Shown here: one piece after another, positions 36,755 to 44,357 of the stretch | How the letters are laid out: each line of letters opens with the position of its first letter | How positions within the stretch are numbered: the first letter of the stretch is position 1 | Program-made: the position numbers and the translations under genes | DNA from: Acidobacteriaceae bacterium | Lineage (GTDB): Bacteria; Acidobacteriota; Terriglobia; Terriglobales; Acidobacteriaceae | Direction of reading: 5' to 3' | Assembly: GCA_025462885.1 (NCBI GenBank) | Contig: JAOAPN010000015.1 | Coordinates: 62,001-126,000, forward strand | DNA length: 64,000 bases | The notes under the pieces: model-generated | Database searches by the model: none | What the model was told of the DNA's origin: nothing | What the model saw: only the letters and a program-made list of their open reading frames with translations

Positions 36755-37549
36755 ATGGATCAAAGCGACTGCGAAATCTCTCCCCAGACCGTGGCCCACC
36801 CGCCGGCCTACCCTCCGCATCACCCTGCTCCAGACAGCCTCTTTGAACGCTGCTCCTGGTTCTACGCCCTCTGCCGCGAGTATCTCTTCCGTGACCACAC
36901 CCAGGAGATCGCCAATTCGCTCTTCCCCAGCGAAGGTCCGGAACCCGGAACCCGCGTCCTGGAACTCGGATGCGGGCCCGGTTTCTATGCCTGCCGTCTG
37001 GCCCAGGACTACCCCCGGATCCACGCCGCTGGAGTCGACCTCTCCAGCAACCTCATCCAGCGCGCACGCTCCCGCGCCGCAAACCGCCGCCTCAATAACT
37101 GCACCTTCAGCCACGGAGACGCCCAGTCCCTGCTCGATCCCACCGCCTCCGTTGACGCCGTCGTGGTGTCCCGTTTGTTCCTCATCGTCCCCGGCAAAGA
37201 AGCCGTCCTCCGCGAGATCCACCGCGTGCTTCGACCCGGTGGACGATGTTTTATCGCCGAACCCACCTCCGGTTTCCGCACTCGAATCCCGCTGTCCTGC
37301 ATGTGGCTTCTCTCCCGCCTCACCTCCAGTCCCGCCGGCAAGTACCGCGAACCCCGGCAGGCCGACGTCATGTCCCGCCCCGACTTCAGTACCCTCATCC
37401 GCTCCCAGCCCTGGCACTCCGTAGATCTCCAGTACGATGGCTGGTACCAGTACGCCGTCTGCACAAAGTCCCCGGTTCACGCTATTCCTTCCAGCCAGAA
37501 CGGCACCGCAGAGCAGCAAAGCCAAACCAGCATCTGGAGCACTGTTTAG
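36755..37549 (+). CDS. Class I SAM-dependent methyltransferase
   Basis: 264-aa cytoplasmic enzyme of the methyltransferase-11 type. Motif I is RVLELGCGPGFYACRL (around residues 66-81), the acidic residue of motif II is in AAGVDLSS, motif III/IV is HGDAQSLLDP...VDAVVVSRLF, and EIHRVLRPGGRCFIAEP follows. The acceptor is unknown. The next gene starts three bases after its stop, and three further genes are joined to that one by ATGA overlaps or a short gap. The protein thus heads a putative modification pathway for a lipid- or surface-linked glycan. An arsenite-methyltransferase Cys set was looked for and not seen. Confidence 0.85.
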   Translation: MDQSDCEISPQTVAHPPAYPPHHPAPDSLFERCSWFYALCREYLFRDHTQEIANSLFPSEGPEPGTRVLELGCGPGFYACRLAQDYPRIHAAGVDLSSNLIQRARSRAANRRLNNCTFSHGDAQSLLDPTASVDAVVVSRLFLIVPGKEAVLREIHRVLRPGGRCFIAEPTSGFRTRIPLSCMWLLSRLTSSPAGKYREPRQADVMSRPDFSTLIRSQPWHSVDLQYDGWYQYAVCTKSPVHAIPSSQNGTAEQQSQTSIWSTV

Positions 37550-37552
37550 TTC

Positions 37553-38395
37553 ATGCCTTCCTCTTCCTCTCCATTGCCGTCCCCGTCCTCCCATACCCAG
37601 ATCCAGCCCCTGCTCGCCTCCGACTATTCCGTACTCGACCCATCCGCTCCTCTCGATCCGGCCATCGTCGCCCTTCGCGCCGGTCAGTGCGCGCTCGCCG
37701 TTATGGCGAAAGCTCCCCGCGTCGGCAAGGTCAAAACCCGTCTCGCGCCGCCCCTGACCCTCGACCAGTCCGCCGCTCTCAACACCTGCTTCCTAAGAGA
37801 CACGACCCAGAATCTTGCCGAAGTTTCCGCCTCCGGGCACGCCGCCGGCCTCATCTCCTATACCCCCGTCGGAGATGAAGCTCTCTTCGATGGCCTCCTG
37901 CCCGCTGACTTCGCCCTCATTCCCCAGCGCGGCGACACCTTTGGCGAGCGCCTCCTCTTCGCCGCCCAGGACATTCTGGCCTGTGGCTATGGCTGCGTCT
38001 GCCTGATCGACTCCGACTCGCCCACCGTTCCGACGGCAGCCTTCGAACAGGCCATCGCAGCCCTCCGCCGCCCCGGCGACCGCGTCGTCCTCGGCCCTTC
38101 GCACGACGGCGGGTACTATCTCATCGGCCTCAAACGTCCCCACGCCGCTCCCTTTACCGACATCTCCTGGAGTACCTCCACCGTAGCCGCGGAAACCCGC
38201 GAACGCTGCTACCGCGCCGGTCTCGAACTCGTCGAACTTCCCCTCTGGTATGACGTAGACGACGCTGCCGCCCTCGCCCTCCTCCACGCGGAACTCATGC
38301 AGGACGTGCAGCCCCATTTCGCCATCGCCGTCGGCTACCCAGCCCCTCATACCCGCGCCAAACTCCTCGAACTCAACGGCGGAGCCCGTCCATGA
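37553..38395 (+). CDS. DUF2064 / TIGR04282-type glycosyltransferase-like protein
   Basis: 280 aa. A GT-A-like nucleotide-binding fold is indicated by LAVMAKAPRVGKVKTRLAPP (residues about 45-64), the central DSDSPTVP metal-site region and GPSHDGGYYLIGL. These define the DUF2064 family. Some members sit in arsenosugar-type clusters, but function is largely untested. The first 40 residues are a poorly conserved extension. It lies between a methyltransferase (three-base gap) and a membrane transferase (ATGA overlap). Confidence 0.82.
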   Translation: MPSSSSPLPSPSSHTQIQPLLASDYSVLDPSAPLDPAIVALRAGQCALAVMAKAPRVGKVKTRLAPPLTLDQSAALNTCFLRDTTQNLAEVSASGHAAGLISYTPVGDEALFDGLLPADFALIPQRGDTFGERLLFAAQDILACGYGCVCLIDSDSPTVPTAAFEQAIAALRRPGDRVVLGPSHDGGYYLIGLKRPHAAPFTDISWSTSTVAAETRERCYRAGLELVELPLWYDVDDAAALALLHAELMQDVQPHFAIAVGYPAPHTRAKLLELNGGARP

Positions 38396-39930
38396 CTCCC
38401 GCCGGCACAAGTGCGGAAGCGCCGCCCCTCGCAACGATTCAGCGAAGGGAAGGACCACCGTCCGCCTCCCCGTCTCTCTTTCATGAGTGGCACCAGGCCC
38501 GCCCCTGGCAGACCAATGCCGCCCTCATTCTCATCGGAGCCGCTCTACTGCTCCTGACCCATCAGCTCGTCTCCGAGTACGGTCGCTTCACCATGGGTTT
38601 CTCCGGTGTCTCCGGCTGGTCCGCCTGGCTGTATATCGCGGCGGTCTTCCTCATCCTCACGCAGCCGGTCAATCGCTACACCTTCCCCATCATCCTCACC
38701 GTGGCCGTCGCGTGCCGCCTTATGCCGCTCTTCGCCGAGCCCTACCTCTCCTCCGATATCTACCGCTACGTCTGGGACGGCATCGTCCAGCACGCCCACC
38801 TCTCTCCTTATCGCTACGTCCCCGGCAATCCGGCGCTCACATTTCTGCGCGAGCCGAATCAAAACATCTTCGATAACATCAACCGCCGCGACTACGCCCA
38901 CACCATCTACCCGCCCGTCGCGCAGGCCCTCTTCTACTGCATTACCTTCTTCAGTCCCACTATCATCGCCATGAAGACCGCGATGATCGCCTTTGAGGGT
39001 CTGACCCTTTTTGCTCTGATAAAAATCCTCCGCCACCTCGGTCGCCGCCCGGACCAAGCCCTCCTCTACGCCTGGTGCCCGCTCCTCTTCTGGGAGGTCG
39101 CCGGCGCAGGCCACCTCGACGCAGCCGCGATGGCCTTCATCAGCCTGGCCCTGCTCTTCCGGATCCGCCGCCGGCCCATCCTCACGGGCCTCTTCCTCGG
39201 CCTCGCCATCATGACCAAGCTCTATCCCATCGTCCTCCTCCCAGCTCTCATGATGAGCACCACAGATCCGGGTATCCCACGTCCGGATCTTCGCACGTGG
39301 GTTTCCAAAACCTTCTACGTCCTCAACCCAAAACACTGGGACTGGAGGCTTCCTGGCACGACCTTTGCTGTCATCGCCCTGGGCTACGCCACCTACAGCA
39401 GCGCGGGTCTCCTAGTCTTCGGCTATCTCGGAGGCTACGTCCGGGAAGAAGGCATTGCCACCGGTACCCGCTACTTCTTCCTCGACCTGGCCCAGCACAT
39501 CCCCGGACTCCACACCCTCCCGATTCTCAGCTTCTACCTGCTCTGTCTCCTGACTTTTGGAGCACTCACTGTCTGGGCCCTTTCAGTAAATCTAAAGCAG
39601 GGAACCAGCGCCAGCTTCCTAACTCCCGCCTTCGTGCTGGCCGCTGCCCTGATGTTCCTCTTCTCTCCGCACTATCCCTGGTACATTCTCTGGCTGATCC
39701 CGTTCTTCGCCCTCCAGCCGAACCTTCCCATCCTCACGTACCTGATGACCGCGTTCTACCTCTTCACCACGCCGCTGGCCGACGGAACACTCTCTCGAAC
39801 CTTCCGCCTCAACGCCATCCTCTACGGAGCATTAGCCGCAGCGATCCTGATCCAACTCGCACTGCGAAACCGAACCCTCCCCGGACTAAACTTCCAGCAA
39901 GCTCCCCTTGAAAGCAAGAGGCCCACATGA
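38392..39930 (+). CDS. Polytopic GT-C type glycosyltransferase (mannosyltransferase-like)
   Basis: 512-aa membrane protein with about 10-12 hydrophobic segments. A first periplasmic loop carries acidic and aromatic residues (PYLSSDIYRYVWDGIVQH) as in polyprenol-phosphate-sugar-dependent GT-C/GT87 enzymes. Further conserved-looking parts are YPPVAQALFY and GLAIMTKLYPIVLLPAL. It probably adds a sugar from a lipid carrier on the outer face of the inner membrane. Both ends overlap neighbours by four bases. A palindromic repeat at 39270-39301 is read in frame in one loop. Donor and acceptor are unknown. Confidence 0.82.
   Translation: MTPAGTSAEAPPLATIQRREGPPSASPSLFHEWHQARPWQTNAALILIGAALLLLTHQLVSEYGRFTMGFSGVSGWSAWLYIAAVFLILTQPVNRYTFPIILTVAVACRLMPLFAEPYLSSDIYRYVWDGIVQHAHLSPYRYVPGNPALTFLREPNQNIFDNINRRDYAHTIYPPVAQALFYCITFFSPTIIAMKTAMIAFEGLTLFALIKILRHLGRRPDQALLYAWCPLLFWEVAGAGHLDAAAMAFISLALLFRIRRRPILTGLFLGLAIMTKLYPIVLLPALMMSTTDPGIPRPDLRTWVSKTFYVLNPKHWDWRLPGTTFAVIALGYATYSSAGLLVFGYLGGYVREEGIATGTRYFFLDLAQHIPGLHTLPILSFYLLCLLTFGALTVWALSVNLKQGTSASFLTPAFVLAAALMFLFSPHYPWYILWLIPFFALQPNLPILTYLMTAFYLFTTPLADGTLSRTFRLNAILYGALAAAILIQLALRNRTLPGLNFQQAPLESKRPT
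39270..39301 (+). repeat. Palindromic repeat related to family P1, in frame inside GT-C gene
   Basis: GGGTATCCCACGT and ACGTGGG flank a 12-base loop CCGGATCTTCGC. The layout GGGT-x2-CCCA...TGGG matches the copies at 25616 and 33464. It encodes PGIPRPDLRTWV in an extramembrane loop of the transferase. Confidence 0.55.
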
Positions 39931-41063
39931 GCACACTCCTTCCCATCTTTCCTCCCGAAGACCTGCTGGATCAGCCGACCCTAACCCCCGAAGCCCAGCA
40001 GGCCGAAGAAGAGAAGAACAAGATGCGCCGCTACTTCGAGAAACCCGAAGAGCAGCTCAGCCCCACCGTGGCCCACGAGCCCGTCTGCCTCTATCTCGAA
40101 ACCACCAACCGCTGCAATCTCCTCTGCACCACTTGCCCCCGCACCTATGAGCAGCTTGAGCCCGAAGCCGATATGCCCTGGGAGCTCTTCACTTCGCTGG
40201 TCGACCAGTACCCCAACATCGCCCGCGTCGTTCTCCACGGAATCGGCGAACCCATGCTGGTCAAAGATCTCGCAGAGCGCGTTGCGTACCTCAAGGCTCG
40301 TAACATCTACGTCCTCTTCAACACCAACGGGACAGTACTGAATGCCATGAACGGCCGCGCCCTGATCGACGCCGGCCTCGACGAACTCCGCGTCTCGCTC
40401 GACGCTGCCGACCCCGATGTCTACCAGATGGTCCGCGGCAAAGATTTCTTCTCGAAGATCGTCGAGAACGTCCGCGCCTTCACCCAACTGCAGCGCGAAC
40501 TCAACGCTCCCAAGCCCATGGTATCTCTCTGGCTCACCGGCCTCCGCGAGACCGTAGATCAGCTCCCCAACTTCGTCCGCCTTGCCCACACCATCGGCGT
40601 TCGCGAAGTCTACCTCCAGCGCCTCGTCTTCTTCGACGACGCCGAAGCCAATGAGAACTCTCTTGCCCGCGCCTCATCCGCCCTCTTCGAACACACTACT
40701 GAACGCGAAGAAGCCCTCATCCGCGAAGCCGAATCCGTAGCCGCCGAGTTGGGCATCCTCTTCTCCGCCTCGGGAGCCGTGGACCCCGGCGAGTCCATCC
40801 GCATGAAGCAGACCGACAACCCCTGGTCCCTCTGCCGCCGCCCCTGGTCGCTGATGTATATCACTGCCAACGGCCGCGTCCTGCCATGCTGCATCGCACC
40901 CTTCAGCATGAAGGGCTACGGGGCCTTTACCCTCGGAGACGCAACTCAGGATACCCTGCGCGAGATCTGGAACGGCCCCGAATACCAGCGCCTCCGCGAA
41001 GGTCTTCTAACCTCCGCTCCACCTCCAGCCTGCACCAACTGCGGCCTCCGCTGGAGCCTCTAA
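39927..41063 (+). CDS. Radical SAM protein with SPASM-type C-terminus
   Basis: 378-aa iron-sulfur enzyme. The radical SAM cluster motif is CNLLCTTC with Cys63, Cys67 and Cys70, followed by GIGEPMLVKDL (the GGE-like SAM-binding strand). The C-terminal part has further Cys residues in SLCRRPW, VLPCCIAPF and ACTNCGLRW that should hold one or two auxiliary clusters. Such proteins modify peptides, sugars or lipids by radical chemistry. It overlaps the GT-C gene by four bases. No small precursor peptide gene was seen nearby, so a sugar or lipid substrate is more likely than a peptide. The exact subfamily was not identified. Confidence 0.88.
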   Translation: MSTLLPIFPPEDLLDQPTLTPEAQQAEEEKNKMRRYFEKPEEQLSPTVAHEPVCLYLETTNRCNLLCTTCPRTYEQLEPEADMPWELFTSLVDQYPNIARVVLHGIGEPMLVKDLAERVAYLKARNIYVLFNTNGTVLNAMNGRALIDAGLDELRVSLDAADPDVYQMVRGKDFFSKIVENVRAFTQLQRELNAPKPMVSLWLTGLRETVDQLPNFVRLAHTIGVREVYLQRLVFFDDAEANENSLARASSALFEHTTEREEALIREAESVAAELGILFSASGAVDPGESIRMKQTDNPWSLCRRPWSLMYITANGRVLPCCIAPFSMKGYGAFTLGDATQDTLREIWNGPEYQRLREGLLTSAPPPACTNCGLRWSL

Positions 41064-41085
41064 ACACGCGCAGCGTCCAATACAC

Positions 41086-41120
41086 CACGAAGTGGCGCCT
41101 GCCCGGCGTCAGGGCGCACT
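41086..41120. repeat. Short repeat family R, GCCCGGCGTCAGGGCG type
   Basis: CACGAAGTGGCGCCTGCCCG continuing GCGTCAGGGCGCACT. It is the same element as at 35285-35330 with a six-base deletion and a few substitutions. It occupies most of the 62-base gap after the radical SAM gene. Confidence 0.5.
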
Positions 41121-41143
41121 AGCCCTTGTTCCTAAAAAAACAA

Positions 41144-41839
41144 ATGCCCCAAATCTCCATCATCATCCCCGTCCTGAACGAATCCGAATCCATCGGCCAG
41201 GTAGTCGCCTCCATGCTCTGGCATCTCATCGCCGAGTGCATCGTAGTCGATAACGGCAGCACCGACGCCACCGCCCAGATCGCGCAAGCCGCAGGCGCGC
41301 GTATTATCAACTCACCCCGGGGTTACGGGGCAGCCTGCAAAGCCGGCAGCGAAGCCGCCCTTTCAACCTCCGACATCCTCGTCTACATGGACGGCGACGG
41401 CTCCGACATCATCGACGACCTGCCCTGCCTCATCGCCCCCATCGAAGCCAACGAAGCCGACTTCGTCATCGCCTCCCGCATCCGTGGCCAGCGAGAATCC
41501 GGCTCCATGCTCCCCAGCCAGGTCTTCGCCGGACACCTCGTCGGGTTGCTGCTCCGCCTCACCCTCGGAGTCCGTTACACCGACATGGGTCCATTCCGTG
41601 CCATCCGCAGAACGTCACTCGAAACGTTACAAATGCAGGAACTCACCTATGGCTGGAACCTCGAGATGCAAATCAAGGCCGCGAAACAAAAACTCCGCAT
41701 CCTAGAAATTCCGGTGAACTACCGCGCCCGCATCGGTGGCACCAGCAAAGTCTCCGGCAACCTCGGCGCTTCTTTGAAAGCCGCTACCCGCATCCTCGAA
41801 GTTCTCTTCCGCGTTACCTTGAGCTCCCGCACACACTAA
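41144..41839 (+). CDS. Family-2 glycosyltransferase
   Basis: 231 aa. The GT-A fold begins at once with ISIIIPVLNESESIGQVV. The nucleotide-sugar site VVDNGSTDATA and the metal motif in VYMDGDGSDIID follow, then YTDMGPFRAIRR, typical of dolichyl/polyprenyl-phosphate sugar synthases of GT2. No transmembrane segment is visible. The ATG at 41144 is chosen over an upstream TTG (41126) because the fold starts there. It may load the polyprenyl-phosphate donor used by the GT-C enzyme encoded upstream, which would tie the five genes into one pathway; this is inference. Confidence 0.88.
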   Translation: MPQISIIIPVLNESESIGQVVASMLWHLIAECIVVDNGSTDATAQIAQAAGARIINSPRGYGAACKAGSEAALSTSDILVYMDGDGSDIIDDLPCLIAPIEANEADFVIASRIRGQRESGSMLPSQVFAGHLVGLLLRLTLGVRYTDMGPFRAIRRTSLETLQMQELTYGWNLEMQIKAAKQKLRILEIPVNYRARIGGTSKVSGNLGASLKAATRILEVLFRVTLSSRTH

Positions 41840-41845
41840 ATTCCT

Positions 41846-41899
41846 GTTGAACTTGTCAGCAGCTCCCGCCGTATACTTTTCAGGTCAGATCAGGAGACC
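41846..41899 (+). promoter_or_regulatory. Possible promoter and ribosome site of the AIM24 gene
   Basis: A TTGAAC at 41847 and a TATACT about 19 bases later resemble -35 and -10 boxes with long spacing. AGGAG near 41892 lies a normal distance before the ATG at 41903. The boxes are suggestive only. Confidence 0.3.
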
Positions 41900-41902
41900 C
41901 GC

Positions 41903-42658
41903 ATGAACCACCACATCACCGGCACCACCATGCCAGTCCTGGAGTTCGCCCTCGACCGCAACGACGCCGTCATCTCCGAGGCTGGCGAACTGTCCTGGAT
42001 GTCGCAGTCCATCCAGATGACCACCCACACCCAGCACGCCGGTGGTGGCGGCTTCCTCGGAGCTATCAAACGCGTCGCCGGCGGCGGGTCCTTCTTCATG
42101 ACCGAGTACCGCGCCTACGGAGCACCCGGCGAGGTCGCCTTCGCCACCCGCGTCCCCGGCCACATCGTTCCTGTTCCAGTCGGCAATGGGTATGAGTACC
42201 TCATCCACCGCCACGGCTTCCTCTGCGCCACCGCCGGCATTGAGCTTGGCGTCGGCTTCCAGCAATCCCTCGGAGCCGGCATCTTCGGCGGCGACGGCTT
42301 CCTGCTCCAGAAAGTCTCCGGGCAGGGAACCGCCTGGCTCGAACTCTCCGGAGAAGTCATCATCAAAGACCTCGCTCTCGGCGAAACCCTCCGTGTCCAT
42401 CCCGGTCACGTCGGAGCCTTCCAGTCCAGCGTCGGCTTCCAGATCCAGCGCATCCCCGGCCTCAAAAACATGATCTTCGGCGGCGACGGCATCTTCCTCG
42501 CCGCCCTCACCGGCCCGGGCCGCATCTGGCTCCAGACGCTCCCCATCTCCCGCCTCGCCCATCAGTTGCAGAAGTACATGCCCAGCGCCGGCCGCGAGCG
42601 CGCTGTCGAGGGCGGAGTCGTTGGCGGCATCGTAGGAAACATCCTCAAAGGAATGTAA
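41903..42658 (+). CDS. AIM24 / TIGR00266-family protein
   Basis: 251 aa. Family features are a beta-rich body with the repeated motif FLQK/FGGDG (IFGGDGFLLQKVSG and MIFGGDGIFLAALTGPG), PGHIVPVPV and GETLRVHPGHVGAF. The C-terminus is Gly-rich (GGVVGGIVGNIL) and may associate with membrane. The function of bacterial AIM24 proteins is not established; the yeast namesake is mitochondrial. It has its own ribosome site and looks monocistronic. Confidence 0.88.
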   Translation: MNHHITGTTMPVLEFALDRNDAVISEAGELSWMSQSIQMTTHTQHAGGGGFLGAIKRVAGGGSFFMTEYRAYGAPGEVAFATRVPGHIVPVPVGNGYEYLIHRHGFLCATAGIELGVGFQQSLGAGIFGGDGFLLQKVSGQGTAWLELSGEVIIKDLALGETLRVHPGHVGAFQSSVGFQIQRIPGLKNMIFGGDGIFLAALTGPGRIWLQTLPISRLAHQLQKYMPSAGRERAVEGGVVGGIVGNILKGM

Positions 42659-42695
42659 CCAAAACAGTTTCTAATTCAGAATGTTTTCACAAAAC

Positions 42696-42729
42696 GTGTC
42701 ATCTCGAGCGAAGTCGAAACGCCTGCGGT
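42696..42729. repeat. Dispersed repeat, family S, diverged copy
   Basis: GTGTCATCTCGAGCGAAGTC followed by GAAACGCCTGCGG resembles the element at 29067 (TGTCATC-x2-GAGC-x-AAG-CGAA). It lies in the 231-base gap between AIM24 and the ABC ATPase. Confidence 0.45.
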
Positions 42730-42759
42730 TCGCATTCTCCCAACGCGCCCCCAAAAGCC

Positions 42760-42802
42760 GGGTGCCCCATTCATCGCAGCCTCATCGCGATGGCTGGGGC
42801 AC
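42760..42802. repeat. Palindromic repeat, family P2
   Basis: GGGTGCCCCATTCATCGCAG, then CCTCATCGCGATGGCTGGGGCAC without a break. Arms GTGCCCCA/TGGGGCAC and CATCGC/GCGATG pair. The first 20 bases are identical to the copy at 30597. Confidence 0.75.
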
Positions 42803-42889
42803 TGCAACATCCTCTTCGGATCTTGTTCTCCCTATTAAACCGTCCCTCACTTTCTATCTAAGGCGGATCGCCGTTATCCTTAGGTCAGC

Positions 42890-43672
42890 ATGCCTCCATT
42901 CCTCGATCTGCAACACGTCAACGTAGCCCGCGGCGACAATACCGTCCTCCACGACATCAACCTCACCATCGCCGCCGGCGAGCACATCGCCATCCTCGGC
43001 CCCAACGGCTGCGGCAAGTCGACCCTCATCAAGACCATCACCTGCGAGTGCTATCCGCTGGTTCAGCTCGGCACCAGGGTCCGTATCTTCGAACGCGAAC
43101 GCTGGGACCTGACCGAGCTCAAGAAGCGCCTCGGTGTCGTCTCCGCCGAACTCCCCGGCAAGGCCACCCTTCACACCACCGGCCGCGACGCCATCCTTAC
43201 GGGCTTCTTCTCCAGCTCCACCCTCTGGCCCAACCTGATCGCCGCCATCACGCCCGAGATGCACACCCACACCGACGAAGTACTCGAACGTATCGGAGCC
43301 ACCTACCTCGCAGCGAAGCCAGTCGGAGAGATGTCCGCCGGCCAGCAGCGCCGCATCATGATCGGCCGCGCTCTCGTGGCCTCTTCCTCCATGCTGCTGC
43401 TGGATGAGCCGTCGAACGCCCTCGACCTCGCTGCCCAGCAGGATCTCCGCGACCTGCTCCGTACCCTCGCCCAGCAGGGAACCGGCATCCTCCTCATTAC
43501 CCATCACATCGCCGACATTATCCCGGAGATCGACCGCATCATCCTCATGAAGCAAGGCCGCATCCACGCCGACGGCTCCAAATCGAGCCTCCTCACAGCA
43601 CCAACACTGAGCGCGCTCTTCGAGACCCAAGTCCACCTCGCCGAACGCGAAGGATTCTACAACGCCTGGTAG
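42890..43672 (+). CDS. ABC transporter ATP-binding protein, stand-alone
   Basis: 260-aa cytoplasmic ATPase. Walker A is GPNGCGKST (residues 37-45), the signature is MSAGQQRR, Walker B is MLLLDEPSNALDL and the switch His is in ITHHIADII. It resembles the ATPases of iron-complex or molybdate (ModF/YlmA-like) systems. No membrane or binding-protein gene is adjacent, so its partner is elsewhere or it acts alone. It converges on the ArgA-like acetyltransferase gene with a 35-base gap. Confidence 0.92.
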   Translation: MPPFLDLQHVNVARGDNTVLHDINLTIAAGEHIAILGPNGCGKSTLIKTITCECYPLVQLGTRVRIFERERWDLTELKKRLGVVSAELPGKATLHTTGRDAILTGFFSSSTLWPNLIAAITPEMHTHTDEVLERIGATYLAAKPVGEMSAGQQRRIMIGRALVASSSMLLLDEPSNALDLAAQQDLRDLLRTLAQQGTGILLITHHIADIIPEIDRIILMKQGRIHADGSKSSLLTAPTLSALFETQVHLAEREGFYNAW

Positions 43673-43707
43673 CGGCGAAGCTTGTTGTGTGGATTCGTTA
43701 GGATGAC

Positions 43708-44316
43708 TTACTTCGCCGGAGGAATAACGCCGGTCTGCAGCTTCACCAGCTCCGGCTGAGGGATCTTGCTGGGTCCCAGTACCGCGATCCGCGGCAGAGG
43801 CCCGCGCACCATCGCGACCTCGTCGCAGGCATACAGCCGAGGACACATCTGGCAGTCCTTGTAGATCTTGTCCGGAAGCACCGTGCGGTCCACCACGCGA
43901 AACCCGAAGTGGAAGAAGAAGTCCGGAATACGCGTGAACAGGCAAACGCTTGCGACACCCTGCTCCTCACCCTCTTCCAGCAGCGCCCGCAGCAGCTTGC
44001 CGCCCGCGCCCTGGCCCTTCGCCTCCGGCTTCACCACGATCGACCGAACCTCTGCCAGGTGAGGTCCATATAGATGCAGCGCACCGCATCCGAGAAAGAC
44101 GCCGCCCTCCGACTCGGCCACCGCGAAATCGCGAACGTTCTCGCAGATCTCCGCATAGTTCCGGCGCAGCAGCGTTCCGTCGCCCGAGAGCGAGTTCACC
44201 AGCTCAAAGATGTTCACCGCGTCCTGCAGCTTCGCCTTGCGCACCACCGCCCCACCCACGCGAGGACGCGAGGACGAGGTGGATTCACTGACGGGCAATA
44301 GCGACGAGATGGACAA
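43708..44316 (-). CDS. GNAT acetyltransferase, ArgA-like (N-acetylglutamate synthase candidate)
   Basis: 202 aa. The GNAT fold begins at VVRKAKLQDAVNIFEL (about residue 24). The acetyl-CoA loop is SIVVKPEAKGQGAGGKLLRA, and the C-terminal half has LFTRIPDFFFHFGF. This order (RKA..D...I..LV at the start, F-R-IP-FF---GF later) is that of the short N-acetylglutamate synthases found alone or fused to ArgH. Two Cys in KDCQMCPRLYACDE are typical of this group. It lies 41 bases downstream of argH, so it would supply the first step of arginine synthesis. The start is probably TTG. Confidence 0.82.
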   Translation of the reverse strand: MSISSLLPVSESTSSSRPRVGGAVVRKAKLQDAVNIFELVNSLSGDGTLLRRNYAEICENVRDFAVAESEGGVFLGCGALHLYGPHLAEVRSIVVKPEAKGQGAGGKLLRALLEEGEEQGVASVCLFTRIPDFFFHFGFRVVDRTVLPDKIYKDCQMCPRLYACDEVAMVRGPLPRIAVLGPSKIPQPELVKLQTGVIPPAK

Positions 44317-44357
44317 GGACCGGCGGCTCCTACTTCCTACTTTAGTTTCTCAGATTC

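Noticed and set aside
36755..38395. Arsenic biotransformation (ArsM plus arsenosugar transferase)
   Set aside because: DUF2064 proteins occur in such clusters, but the methyltransferase lacks the expected Cys pattern and no arsenic regulator, reductase or pump is adjacent.
43673..43718. Inverted repeat CGGCGAAG/CTTCGCCG between the ABC ATPase and the ArgA-like gene
   Set aside because: The arms are 30 bases apart, the right arm lies in coding sequence and there is no T tract, so a terminator call is not supported.
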